Below are positions 35,992 to 45,197 of a DNA stretch of 64,000 nucleotides, one piece after another; position 1 is the stretch's first letter; every line of letters begins with the position of its first letter. The position numbers and the translations under genes are program-made. Location of the stretch: the NCBI GenBank assembly GCA_900315735.1, contig ONAD01000012.1, positions 1 through 64,000 of the forward strand, read 5' to 3'. Below the pieces are notes generated by a model. That model ran no database searches. It worked only from the letters and a program-made list of their open reading frames with translations, and was not told the DNA's origin. Source of the stretch: an uncultured Lachnospiraceae bacterium. Lineage in GTDB: Bacteria; Bacillota; Clostridia; Lachnospirales; Lachnospiraceae.

Positions 35992-36021
35992 ACAAATTAC
36001 TTGCACTTTTCCCTATAGTTT
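35983..36021. repeat. inverted repeat covering the stop codons of two convergent genes
   Basis: AAACTATAG (35983-35991) and CTATAGTTT (36013-36021) form a 9-bp inverted repeat with a 21-nt loop. The TAG of the wzx-like gene and the TAG of the minus-strand acyltransferase lie inside the arms. There is no U-tract on either strand. It may act as a weak bidirectional terminator. Confidence 0.55.
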
Positions 36022-37125
36022 ATGCCATATGTTTCTATATCCATTTCGGAATAATATTGCCAAAGTAGTTGTAACACAAAATCCTATAAGCAATAGCAAA
36101 AAGTATGCTTTGTTTGCATTATTTGTAACTATATATGGTGATATTTTATAAAGAACAATTGAATGTATCAGGTAAAATTCAAATGATATTGAAGCAAACT
36201 TATCTAATAGTCTAGTTCCAAAACTAGTTCCAGCATAATCTATTTTCCAAAAACTGCTATTATAAATAAAAATGCATAATACTATAATATAAATACTTGG
36301 AAATATATATTGATAAACTAATAAATACTCTATCTTCTGCGTTCCTCGATAGTATATATCAGAATTAATTATTAAGACGCCAACAAACAATAGCAATGAA
36401 AATATTATACTTAGATTATATTTTACTCTCTTATACTCTCTTTCCTCTTTAAGTGTTGAAAAAATGATACCCGCAGTATAAATATCCAAATTCCCATAAA
36501 ACGGAACATACACCTTTGATGACCAATCAACACCTTTTATATACATTATCAATCGAAAAGTTCCACCCAAAACAATACACAATAAAAGCAATATATATTT
36601 TGCTCTTTTATTTTTATAAATATTCTTTAAAATTTTACTTATTATATAACATATAAATGGTGTCAAAAGGTAAAGTTGTGCCAACGTAAAAACAAACCAT
36701 GTTGCGCCTATGCTAGCTGAAGCTGGATTATTATAATACCGTAATGTCAATATTTTAATTACCACTTCAGGATTTTGCTTCAAAAATTCTGGTTCACCAA
36801 TAGTTAATGCACAAAAGATAAATATCCAAGTCGGCCAAATCACCTTCAAAAACCTTTTTTTATAAAAATTCCATATACTTTTTAATTCAAAATTATATTT
36901 AGTATTTTTTGCTATAAAATTTCCACCATTACAATATCCTGAAATAAAGAAAAAAATCCATACTGCCGCCCATGCTGGAGTTTTAAAAAACCATGTTCCT
37001 TTTGAAAAAGAAAACCCGCTCCATTGAGAGCTAAATATTGACGTATGTATAAAGAAAACACACATTGTAGCCATTATTTTAATAAAGTTTATTGGTTCAA
37101 TTTGTTTTTTCATTTTCCATTTCAT
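36013..37125 (-). CDS. membrane O-acyltransferase (acyltransferase 3 family)
   Basis: The 370-residue membrane protein opens with EPINFIKIMATMCVFFIHTS (early His of the family) and has FFISGYCNGGNF near residue 60, with about ten helices. An ATG four codons later (37113) is possible; GGAAA sits close before it, while the first ATG follows CAGTGAG. Its start lies 1 nt after the stop of the GT87-like gene. It probably acylates a surface sugar. Its sequence is more AT-rich than the acyltransferase at 5383. Confidence 0.8.
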   Translation of the reverse strand: MKWKMKKQIEPINFIKIMATMCVFFIHTSIFSSQWSGFSFSKGTWFFKTPAWAAVWIFFFISGYCNGGNFIAKNTKYNFELKSIWNFYKKRFLKVIWPTWIFIFCALTIGEPEFLKQNPEVVIKILTLRYYNNPASASIGATWFVFTLAQLYLLTPFICYIISKILKNIYKNKRAKYILLLLCIVLGGTFRLIMYIKGVDWSSKVYVPFYGNLDIYTAGIIFSTLKEEREYKRVKYNLSIIFSLLLFVGVLIINSDIYYRGTQKIEYLLVYQYIFPSIYIIVLCIFIYNSSFWKIDYAGTSFGTRLLDKFASISFEFYLIHSIVLYKISPYIVTNNANKAYFLLLLIGFCVTTTLAILFRNGYRNIWHKL

Positions 37126-37126
37126 C

Positions 37127-38383
37127 TCACTGCAATCTATTAATCAGCTTTTTCTTTGAATTAATTATTTCTTTACTACTTTTTACAATCACTGCCACCG
37201 CTATAAATAAAATTACCAAATTTCCAAGTAATGTTGACCATGATAATGGAAACTTTGCATTTTCTATGTCATACTTACCAAGTGATGGAAGAGCTAATGG
37301 TACCTGTATTACCATAAAGGACATTAAAACGCCTATATCCAAACAAGACAATCTTTTTTCTCCATTTTCGTTTAGAAATAGTATTAAAGGTATTGAAAAA
37401 AATAATAGCATATACGTATATGACAATTCAGGAACCCATATAATCAATAATACAACCCCAAAGCTTCTTTGCCATTCATGTCTGCAACAAAATATGATTA
37501 TAAGACAAAAGCAAACCGCACAGACCAATATAACACCTGAATATTTTTCCAAATCAGTTTTGGTAATATTTTCAATGATTTTTATCAAATTATCTAAAGA
37601 ATAATTTAATCCTGTTCCTTGATTTCCCTGCGAAATATTGGCGCATCTAATTCCATGTAAAAAATCTTTAACACTTTTTATTCCTTCAAAAGCAAAAAAC
37701 GGCATAATAAAAGTTATAATTCCTAACGCTACCGTAAATACAATTTCTTTTATTCTACTTTTTTTTATCATAAGCAACCCAAATAAAGCCGGGTAAATTT
37801 TTATTGATGCTGCTACTGCCAAACATATGTATGCTACAATCCGCAAATATTTTTTTTCAGATTTATATAACGCCACAAAAATCAGTGTTAATGCAAAACT
37901 AAGGACAATTATATTTCCTCTTTCTAATGCAAAAATATATGGTCCACTAACAATAATGCTGAATGCGAGAAGTTTCTTTCCAATTTCTTCTCCTTTTATC
38001 ACATACTGCAGTGCTTCATATGTAAGCCAAACAACAAATATGCTGCATAAAATAAAACCCAATATTGCAGGCATATAATTTCGTAAATAAAAACCATCTG
38101 CAGCATCCTGATTAATCGGAATCATATGAAATAAAACTCTCCAAATCAAAAAGCACATAGCTGGATAATTCGAATTATTATTATAAGGATGATCTGCATC
38201 ATAAAGATTAGCTAACATATTATAATAATCCATATATGTATTATGACAATCACTCACAAAATAATTTGTAAGAATACTACTTCTGAGTAAAACCATTATT
38301 CCCCAATACAACAATGTAATTATAATACTCACTATTGCATATATTTGTATTTTGTTCCCTGTTTCTGTTTTCTTAATTTTCAT
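37127..38383 (-). CDS. GT87-like (DUF2029) membrane glycosyltransferase
   Basis: The roughly 418-residue multi-span protein has LERGNIIVLSFALTLI and AVAASIKIYPALFGLLMI, the two best-known patterns of the GT87/DUF2029 family of polyprenyl-phosphate-dependent mannosyltransferases. The ATG at 38383 has TGGAG 9 nt upstream; another ATG at 38398 is possible. With either start it overlaps the upstream acyltransferase gene. It probably transfers a sugar from a lipid carrier on the outer membrane face, fed by the GtrB-like GT2 at 44217. Confidence 0.78.
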   Translation of the reverse strand: MKIKKTETGNKIQIYAIVSIIITLLYWGIMVLLRSSILTNYFVSDCHNTYMDYYNMLANLYDADHPYNNNSNYPAMCFLIWRVLFHMIPINQDAADGFYLRNYMPAILGFILCSIFVVWLTYEALQYVIKGEEIGKKLLAFSIIVSGPYIFALERGNIIVLSFALTLIFVALYKSEKKYLRIVAYICLAVAASIKIYPALFGLLMIKKSRIKEIVFTVALGIITFIMPFFAFEGIKSVKDFLHGIRCANISQGNQGTGLNYSLDNLIKIIENITKTDLEKYSGVILVCAVCFCLIIIFCCRHEWQRSFGVVLLIIWVPELSYTYMLLFFSIPLILFLNENGEKRLSCLDIGVLMSFMVIQVPLALPSLGKYDIENAKFPLSWSTLLGNLVILFIAVAVIVKSSKEIINSKKKLINRLQ

Positions 38384-40049
38384 CTTCCAATACTCCATCT
38401 AATTTACTTACCAATGCTTTAAAGCATTTTGTCGTTACTATCTGATTCTCCAACAATATTCTACGGATATAATCAATTACCGCACATACACCGAACACAA
38501 TTAATACAATAACTACGAACCAAATTGCAAATAATGCTGATTTGAAATGAATCTGTGTCCGAACCACTTCATTCCAGAACAAATGCCGAAAGAAATTATG
38601 ATCATGAATCAACAGTACACCAAATGTACTTGCAGAAATAGTATTAATCATTTTACTCTGAGGAATGTGTATATTTTTAAATAAGTAAAATAAGGCATAG
38701 CCACCTATAATAAAGAAAATTGAGGATTCATCTGCTGTTATACCACGTAAAAAGTTTGTTGTCTCACTTACATTCCCCGAATAAGCAGCCACATTTATTA
38801 CATATACATACAGATAAACCAACAATACAACAGCGAAATCAAACCATTTATTATCTAATAGTACAACCGGATATCGTTTTAGATTCATTGATAAAACATA
38901 GCAGAATATAAATAATACTAATTCCGAAGCTATCGGCTGTGTATATCCAGTCCATGTGCCCAGTATCTTTGAGAATATCTGTACCATAAATAAAAATAGC
39001 AGCAAATATCTAGCCTGTTTCTTGGTACAATTCTTAGTTGCTTTTAATACAAACGGATAAATTAATAAAAACAAAAGGTACGATGCTGCAAATCCATGGG
39101 AATTTCCTGTCATAACAAAGAAACAACTAATAAATCCTTTCCAACTTACGCATCCGCCAAAAAGCCATGTTAGTCCCGTTAAGATTACAGAATAAAATAA
39201 GACTTCCAACCAGCATTTCAAAAATCTCTTGGAACTGTTCTTTCCATCTGCAAGAAAATACATGCTAATTGCAATAAAAGCTATAAAACAGATTTTTCCT
39301 ACTGGTAGAAAAATCAAGCCAAATGTTTTTGGCAAAGAATCACTCTGACCAAGTAATCCTCCATGAACCGCAAAATGATGTGCAACAAGAAAAAGCATAC
39401 AAACAATACGAAGCAATTCCAAATTAGAGTCTCTGGAAATTCTTCCGTTATTGGCAGTTTTATTTTTTCTTTCTGATATGTATAACAAAAGGCTCAAAAT
39501 AACAGAAAACATAAACACTACACCAAGTTTCAAAAAATACTCTCTGTTCTTCTGTATAAGATTCCCAGATCTTTCCACCACTTGGATTGTTCCAGCTGGA
39601 AATGCAATATTATAGTTTCCATCTTTTGATTGAAAGAGAATTCTTACATTACTTAACTGCTTATCATCAAAATAAAAACATGCAGATTTATATCCCTTAC
39701 GGACTACCTTTTGTTCAATCAGATACTGTTCTTCCATATTAGATGCATCATATAAAGAAATTGTTGTATCTTCTTTCAGTCTGCTTTCAAACATTAATTC
39801 TACTTCATTGATTGTTCCATCATAGCCCCCATAATACAATGCAGCATCCTCCCCTGGTACATATTGTTCTCCATCCCAATAGTATGCGTTCAGCACTGTA
39901 TCTTCAAATTTTTTCACATCAATCTGTTGTTCCGTATAAAAAATCTGATTACAAAACATAAATAGCCCGGCTATAAACAATATAATTGTAACCAAAATGA
40001 ACGAACCGATTTCTCTTTTTCCAGTCTTTATATCTTTGTTCATCTTCAA
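38373..40049 (-). CDS. acyltransferase 3 family protein with N-terminal ectodomain
   Basis: The acyltransferase core of this 558-residue protein starts at about residue 205 (RDSNLELLRIVCMLFLVAHH, with the family histidine) and has about ten helices. Before it lie one helix (SFILVTIILFIAGLF), an extracellular part of about 140 residues with beta-like sequence (YYGGYDGTINEVELMFESR, VRILFQSKDG), and a second helix. The core is the usual length; the extension is not. It may bind the acceptor glycan. It lies 23 nt after the KdsC-like gene in the same operon. Confidence 0.8.
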   Translation of the reverse strand: MKMNKDIKTGKREIGSFILVTIILFIAGLFMFCNQIFYTEQQIDVKKFEDTVLNAYYWDGEQYVPGEDAALYYGGYDGTINEVELMFESRLKEDTTISLYDASNMEEQYLIEQKVVRKGYKSACFYFDDKQLSNVRILFQSKDGNYNIAFPAGTIQVVERSGNLIQKNREYFLKLGVVFMFSVILSLLLYISERKNKTANNGRISRDSNLELLRIVCMLFLVAHHFAVHGGLLGQSDSLPKTFGLIFLPVGKICFIAFIAISMYFLADGKNSSKRFLKCWLEVLFYSVILTGLTWLFGGCVSWKGFISCFFVMTGNSHGFAASYLLFLLIYPFVLKATKNCTKKQARYLLLFLFMVQIFSKILGTWTGYTQPIASELVLFIFCYVLSMNLKRYPVVLLDNKWFDFAVVLLVYLYVYVINVAAYSGNVSETTNFLRGITADESSIFFIIGGYALFYLFKNIHIPQSKMINTISASTFGVLLIHDHNFFRHLFWNEVVRTQIHFKSALFAIWFVVIVLIVFGVCAVIDYIRRILLENQIVTTKCFKALVSKLDGVLEDEN

Positions 40050-40072
40050 TTTCCCTTTTTCGTCCCGTTGTA

Positions 40073-40642
40073 TTAATCTATATGGTAACAGCTCTTATAT
40101 GCAGATTCCCACTGATTTCTTTTTTTTAATAACTGACATATTATGTCCCTGACAGCGCCTTCTCCTCCTTTATACGGAGAAATATAATCAACAATCTGTT
40201 TTATCTCTTCAGTAGAATCACTTGGGCATGCCCGGAAACCTGCCAGCTGCATTGCAGTATAATCATTCAAATCATCGCCTATATAGGCTAGCTCCGACTT
40301 CTTAATATTATGTTCTATCAGATATTCTTTGATAAAGCTTACTTTATCAACAACCTCCTGAGCCAATAAATCCACCTGAAGTTCCTTCATCCGTCTTTCA
40401 GTTGCCTTACACTTTCTTCCAGTTATAACCATAAGAAAGATGCCACTGGCTTTAGCTGTAAAAAAACCAGCAGCATCTTTCGTATTAAATTTTTTCAATT
40501 CATTGCCATTTTCATCATAGTAAATACCACCATCTGTAAGGGTCCCATCTACATCAATAATCATATACCTGATTTTATTATATTTACTATTTCCTTCTGC
40601 CTTTGGGACTTCTTTTGCATCTGTATAAAAAGATGTATACAT
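40073..40642 (-). CDS. KdsC-like HAD phosphatase
   Basis: The 189-residue HAD phosphatase has the KdsC/YrbI signature DVDGTLTDGGIYYDENG (nucleophile D30, D32), followed by KKFNTKDAAGF, VITGRK and YIGDDLNDYTAM. The family removes phosphate from Kdo-8-phosphate or acylneuraminate-9-phosphate, and some members act on other sugar acids. No kdsA, kdsB or LPS genes are seen. GGAGA precedes the ATG, and the gene sits 2 nt after the cyclase-like gene, so it may dephosphorylate that enzyme's product. Confidence 0.8.
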   Translation of the reverse strand: MYTSFYTDAKEVPKAEGNSKYNKIRYMIIDVDGTLTDGGIYYDENGNELKKFNTKDAAGFFTAKASGIFLMVITGRKCKATERRMKELQVDLLAQEVVDKVSFIKEYLIEHNIKKSELAYIGDDLNDYTAMQLAGFRACPSDSTEEIKQIVDYISPYKGGEGAVRDIICQLLKKRNQWESAYKSCYHID

Positions 40643-40644
40643 AA

Positions 40645-41706
40645 TTAATTCTCCAATTTACCAATAAGATAATTAACTGCAGTTTTTATCTCTTCTACTT
40701 TTACATCATGAACTACAACAAGACTCATGTCCGCTTTCATTAATACTGCTGTCAATGCTGTGCTTGTCTGTTTCTTATCCTTTCGAATTGCAGATATGAT
40801 TTTGTCCATATCAAAATCAATACTATTTGTATCAATACTAATTATTTTCCACAATACATTTTCAATTCTTTCAACTGTACTTATTGGTATCCAGTTACGT
40901 CCTAATGCCACCCGGTTTGCAACAATGGTACCCATTGCCACTGCTGTTCCATGTGGTATAAGATAATTGCTTATGGTTTCAAATGCATGACCAAAAGTAT
41001 GTGCATAATTTAAATGTATACGAATTCCCCTGTCAAACTCATCTTCTTCAACAAAATCCTTTTTAAACAATAATGAACTTTTCACAAACTCTTCCAGTTT
41101 GTATTCATCTCTCTTTAAAAGCTCATCAATATTATCCTCTATATTTTTAATGCCTGTTTCACCATACATGACATTAAATTTCACCACTTCTCCTAATCCG
41201 CTCTTAAAATCACGTTCAGACAATGTTTTAAAAAACGGTGTACAAATTATAATTTTATCCGGTGGATAAAATGTTCCTAATAAATTTTTGAATTTTTTAT
41301 AATTCAATGAAGTTTTTCCACCAATGCAACTATCACACGCTGCTAGTAAAGTGGTTGGAATAAATGTCCAATGAATTCCTCTATATAATATATTTGCAAC
41401 AAATCCTGTTACATCCTGTACAATTCCTCCGCCCAGTGAAATCAGCTTCGCATTTCTTTTTGCTGGAATATTTGTCATAATTTCACAAATTTTTAACGCG
41501 GATTCTATTGTTTTATTTTCCTCTGTAGCTTCAAACACATATAACTGTCGTTCCGGAATTTTATTAAATAGTTTTTCCTTATACAGTTCAAATACGTTAC
41601 TATCTATAACGACAAAAGTATTTTCATCCACATTCAATTCTTCTATCACCGCAAAATTATTATATAAACTTACTTCATAATCTTTTGAACTCGCCTTAAT
41701 TATCAT
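40645..41706 (-). CDS. 3-dehydroquinate-synthase-like sugar phosphate cyclase
   Basis: The 353-residue enzyme has the NAD-binding SLGGGIVQDVTGF (G92-D98), IPTTLLAACDSCIGGKTSLN, GLGEVVKF and YAHTFGHAFE; the Glu and His metal ligands of the dehydroquinate synthase fold are all visible. The substrate loop reads CIGGKTSLNYKKFKN rather than SVGGKTGIN as in AroB, and the neighbours are sugar genes. It is probably a cyclase making a carbocycle from a sugar phosphate, like the valiolone or deoxy-inosose synthases, not a shikimate enzyme. It overlaps the upstream SDR by 4 nt. Confidence 0.75.
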   Translation of the reverse strand: MIIKASSKDYEVSLYNNFAVIEELNVDENTFVVIDSNVFELYKEKLFNKIPERQLYVFEATEENKTIESALKICEIMTNIPAKRNAKLISLGGGIVQDVTGFVANILYRGIHWTFIPTTLLAACDSCIGGKTSLNYKKFKNLLGTFYPPDKIIICTPFFKTLSERDFKSGLGEVVKFNVMYGETGIKNIEDNIDELLKRDEYKLEEFVKSSLLFKKDFVEEDEFDRGIRIHLNYAHTFGHAFETISNYLIPHGTAVAMGTIVANRVALGRNWIPISTVERIENVLWKIISIDTNSIDFDMDKIISAIRKDKKQTSTALTAVLMKADMSLVVVHDVKVEEIKTAVNYLIGKLEN

Positions 41707-42368
41707 TTTTCTGCAAATCCTCCATCTACCGTTATCTTCTGTCCTGTCAGATAAGTATTATTCTCACTTCCCAAGAAATATACAACTTCTGCCATCTCTT
41801 TTGGTTCTGCCATTCTTCCAATTGGTATATCTTTACTTATCTCTGCTATCTGCTCTTCAGTATTATTTTTATATGTCAGTTCTGTTAATGTAAATCCCGG
41901 ACACACTGTATTAACCAAAATATTGTATGGAGCTAATTCAACTGCAAGTGTATTTGTAACACCATGAATTCCATTTTTTGTTGCACTATAGACGCATCTT
42001 CCGCTTTTTGATACAGTTGCCCATATAGAACCTATATTCACAATTCTTCCGTACTGATGCCGTTTCATCTGTTCCGTAAAGCCACGCAGCAACCGTATAG
42101 GAGATATAAGATTAATATTCATCATTGCCTGTAATTCTTCATCTGTTACCTGCGTAATTTCATTTATCTCGTTTATTCCTGCATTATTTATAATAACATC
42201 AAAATATTCATTTTGATGTTTTTCAACAAATGCCTCTACAGACTCTGAATTAGACAAATCCATATCTCCTCTTGTCGGTGTAATAACCTGATAACCTTCT
42301 GTCTCAAACTTATCTGCAATCGCTTTTCCAATTCCTCTGGATGCTCCTGTTATCAATACTTTTCTCAT
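41703..42368 (-). CDS. short-chain dehydrogenase/reductase
   Basis: The 221-residue classical SDR has ITGASRGIGKA, NNAGI, a Ser in NIGSIWA and VYSATKNGI with the catalytic Tyr and Lys. The start at 42368 is chosen because GAGGAG lies 7 nt upstream; two earlier starts are less well placed. FabG-like reductases share the pattern, but its position between a ThDP enzyme and a cyclase suggests reduction of a keto group in the same sugar pathway. Confidence 0.8.
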   Translation of the reverse strand: MRKVLITGASRGIGKAIADKFETEGYQVITPTRGDMDLSNSESVEAFVEKHQNEYFDVIINNAGINEINEITQVTDEELQAMMNINLISPIRLLRGFTEQMKRHQYGRIVNIGSIWATVSKSGRCVYSATKNGIHGVTNTLAVELAPYNILVNTVCPGFTLTELTYKNNTEEQIAEISKDIPIGRMAEPKEMAEVVYFLGSENNTYLTGQKITVDGGFAEK

Positions 42369-42405
42369 TGTCATACTCCTCGTATTCTCTTTAATGATGC
42401 GTGTT

Positions 42406-44214
42406 CTATTCACTCCACATTGGAATAATCATTACTTTTTCAAGTTCCTCTCTCGGAAGAAATGGTGCTAAATCCTCCAACGGTGGACTGACTAATGTTC
42501 CATCTTCCAGTTTTCTGGTTGCACTTTTTGGTTCAAACTTCTGATTAATGTCTACAAATATTTCACACATTGCATAGCCATGCATATTCAACATTTTATC
42601 AACTGCATCCGGAATCTCTTCATTGGATTTTGCAGCCATATATGGGATTCCATATGCCTCTGCAATTTTCTTCATTTCAGGGAAGCTTAAATCTCCACTT
42701 TCCGGTCCTACACCTACCTTGGTATATTCCGGAAAAAGGTTTCCTTCCGTTTGTCTCATTGAGTGGTAACCCTGATTATTTACAACAAATATCTTTATCG
42801 GAAGCTTATGGAATACAATTGTCTGTAATTCCTGTAAGTTCATCTGAATGCTTCCATCTCCTGTTAAGCAAACTGTATCTTTTTTACCTATTGCAAAGCA
42901 ACACCCAATTGCCGCTGGCAAATCATACCCCATACTGGCTGCTCCACTATTGCAGATAACTCTTGTATGCTCTTTTATATATAACGCATGCATACATGCT
43001 TCCACTGTTCCATTTCCAAGTACAATATACTGGTCTTCCTTTGCGTGGCGGCTAATCTCATTTAAAAAGCAATATGCATTTGCAAGTCCCTCTTTACTGT
43101 AATGTTTTTTTTGGACAACCGGATAATTTTGCTTCCATTCCTGACATATAGATAGCCATCCACTATGGCGTTCTAACGGTTTCTGCAATGCTCTGTCGAG
43201 TTTTTCCAAAAAATCTTTTGCATCCGCCTGAATAGGCATTTCAACATGTATACTAGGCTTAATCAATTCATATTTATCAATATCAACCATAATGACATAG
43301 GCCTCTCTCGCCCAGTTCTTCACATTATAGCCGACCTGTCTGCAGCTCAACCGGCAGCCAACAGACAATACCAAATCAGCATTCTGAATTGCCCAGTTTC
43401 CTGCCCGGTCGCCTAATAATCCAGGCATTCCAACAAACAAGTCATTATCATGTGGCATCAAATCACAGGCATCAAATGCAACTGCCACTGGTATTCCCAG
43501 TTTTTCTGCTACTTTTCTCATAAGCTGCAATGTATTCGTTGAGTGAATTGCACTTCCAACATTCAACACTGGTCGTTTTGCCTTCTTAACTTTGTCAATA
43601 ACTGTTGCAATAGTTTTTTCATCCACTACCGGAATCTGTTCTTTAATCTCATTTTCATCAAATTCCACAAATTCTTCAGGATCTATATACCCTCCCTGAA
43701 CATCAAGTGGAACATCAAGCCAAACTGGACCAGGTCTACCATGTTTTGCCAGATACAAAGCCTTTTGAAGATGGTATTTTACCATTTTAGGATCTATAAT
43801 CATCTCCGCATACTTTGTCATATGTGCAACCAATGGTGTTATATCGTATTCCTGATCTCCCATCGCTCTTACAGGAATTCCGGCAGCACGTGCCGTTGTT
43901 GCATACCGCACCTGCCCACTAATAATAATCATCGGAATGCTATCCAACCATGCCCCCAATACACCTGTTAATGTATTGGTTCCTCCCGGTCCTGTCGTAC
44001 AGCAAACCATTGGGAGTTCATTTGTTGCCCTAAAGTAACTTTCAGCTGCTATTGCTGCACTCTGCTCATGCTGAACAAATATATTGTTAAGTCCTTCCTG
44101 ATGTCCAAATGCAACATTCATATGCATTGCTCCACCACCTGGAACCGTAAAATTATATTTAATTCCCTGGTCTACCAAATACTGTGCCATCCAGTCTGCG
44201 ATTTTTACTTTCAT
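42406..44214 (-). CDS. thiamine-diphosphate-dependent carboligase-like enzyme
   Basis: This 602-residue protein has the three-domain acetolactate-synthase fold: YNFTVPGGGAMHM, FVQHEQSAA with the catalytic Glu E50, GRPGPVWLDVPLDVQ, and GDGSIQMNLQELQT (about 450) for ThDP-Mg binding. Relatives include acetolactate synthase, IolD and YerE; YerE adds a two-carbon unit to a CDP-4-ketosugar. With rfbF and rfbG in the same operon, a YerE-like branching reaction is attractive. No small regulatory subunit gene of an IlvBN pair is present, which argues against branched-chain amino acid synthesis. Confidence 0.8.
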   Translation of the reverse strand: MKVKIADWMAQYLVDQGIKYNFTVPGGGAMHMNVAFGHQEGLNNIFVQHEQSAAIAAESYFRATNELPMVCCTTGPGGTNTLTGVLGAWLDSIPMIIISGQVRYATTARAAGIPVRAMGDQEYDITPLVAHMTKYAEMIIDPKMVKYHLQKALYLAKHGRPGPVWLDVPLDVQGGYIDPEEFVEFDENEIKEQIPVVDEKTIATVIDKVKKAKRPVLNVGSAIHSTNTLQLMRKVAEKLGIPVAVAFDACDLMPHDNDLFVGMPGLLGDRAGNWAIQNADLVLSVGCRLSCRQVGYNVKNWAREAYVIMVDIDKYELIKPSIHVEMPIQADAKDFLEKLDRALQKPLERHSGWLSICQEWKQNYPVVQKKHYSKEGLANAYCFLNEISRHAKEDQYIVLGNGTVEACMHALYIKEHTRVICNSGAASMGYDLPAAIGCCFAIGKKDTVCLTGDGSIQMNLQELQTIVFHKLPIKIFVVNNQGYHSMRQTEGNLFPEYTKVGVGPESGDLSFPEMKKIAEAYGIPYMAAKSNEEIPDAVDKMLNMHGYAMCEIFVDINQKFEPKSATRKLEDGTLVSPPLEDLAPFLPREELEKVMIIPMWSE

Positions 44215-44216
44215 TT

Positions 44217-45197
44217 CTAATGTCCTCCATTGCTATCCATTATCTCTTTTTTTAATTCACTTTCTTCTTCAAAGTTAATTCTTTCTTCTTCTACAACCAT
44301 AGGACGTTTTGTCACCTTCGTTAATATTGCTCCGATATATTCACCTATAATACCTATACATGCTAACTGCACTGACCCTATCAGAAAAATACCTATCAGC
44401 ATTGGTGCTGTTCCCATTTCAAAATCATACCAATGCACAAGTTTAAATATCAAATATACTATTGCCATACAAAAGCTGATTACTGATGTTATAATTCCAA
44501 CCATCGTTACAATCCGTAATGGTTTCTTTGACATATGTGTTAAACCAGTCATTGCAAAATCAAAATATTTATTGAAATTATAACTCGACGTTCCACTCGT
44601 TCTCTCTTGCTGTGTATACTCAACTAAGCACCATTTATAACCCAATTGGGTTACAAGTCCCCTAATATAAGGGTCCGGGTCATTCATCCACTTTATAGTC
44701 TGTATTACTTCTTTATCAAACAATCCATATCCTGTAACATTAGTCAGATGCTCTGCTTCCGACAAATTCCGCATTATCTTATAGTATAATTTTCTAATTT
44801 GGAACATAACAGGGTTCTCTTTACTTTTTGTTTTCTGTCCTAAAACAACTTTATATCCCTGTTCCCACTTTTCCAAAAAGGCGGGTATCATTTCTGGCGG
44901 ATCCTGCAAATCACATACAATGCAAATCACAGCGTCTCCTGTACCCTGAAGCATTCCATAACTCCCCGAACGATTTGGTCCAAAATTTTGTGCATTAAAA
45001 ATAACCTTCACATTCTTATCAGCATCTGCCAGTTCACGCAAAATTACTCTTGTATTATCTGTCGAATAATTATCTATAAAAATATGTTCATATGTATACT
45101 GAGGTAATTTTTCAAATTGTTTTTTTACCGCTTCGTATATATTTCTTACATTTCCTTCTTCATTATAACATGGCGTCATTATTGAAATATGCTTCAT
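44217..45197 (-). CDS. GtrB-like GT2 with two C-terminal membrane helices
   Basis: This 326-residue protein shows ISIMTPCYNEEGNVRNIY, FIDNYSTDN and IVCDLQDPPEMIP with the acidic triad of the DPM1/GtrB type, and two helices near residues 235-305. It should make an undecaprenyl-phosphate sugar on the inner face. It overlaps the upstream epimerase by 4 nt and lies 2 nt before the ThDP gene. Its product may feed the GT87-like or YfhO-like enzyme in the same block. The matching flippase is not evident. Confidence 0.87.
   Translation of the reverse strand: MKHISIMTPCYNEEGNVRNIYEAVKKQFEKLPQYTYEHIFIDNYSTDNTRVILRELADADKNVKVIFNAQNFGPNRSGSYGMLQGTGDAVICIVCDLQDPPEMIPAFLEKWEQGYKVVLGQKTKSKENPVMFQIRKLYYKIMRNLSEAEHLTNVTGYGLFDKEVIQTIKWMNDPDPYIRGLVTQLGYKWCLVEYTQQERTSGTSSYNFNKYFDFAMTGLTHMSKKPLRIVTMVGIITSVISFCMAIVYLIFKLVHWYDFEMGTAPMLIGIFLIGSVQLACIGIIGEYIGAILTKVTKRPMVVEEERINFEEESELKKEIMDSNGGH

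Noticed and set aside
40073-40642. KdsC for Kdo and LPS synthesis
   Set aside because: No kdsA, kdsB, lpx or waa genes are seen, and the window is from a Gram-positive-type genome; kept only as KdsC-like.
40645-41706. AroB for the shikimate pathway
   Set aside because: The fold matches, but the substrate loop differs from AroB and all neighbours are glycan genes; no other aro gene is present.
42406-44214. Acetolactate synthase for branched-chain amino acids
   Set aside because: No small subunit gene or other ilv gene is present and the operon is for sugars; still possible by fold alone.
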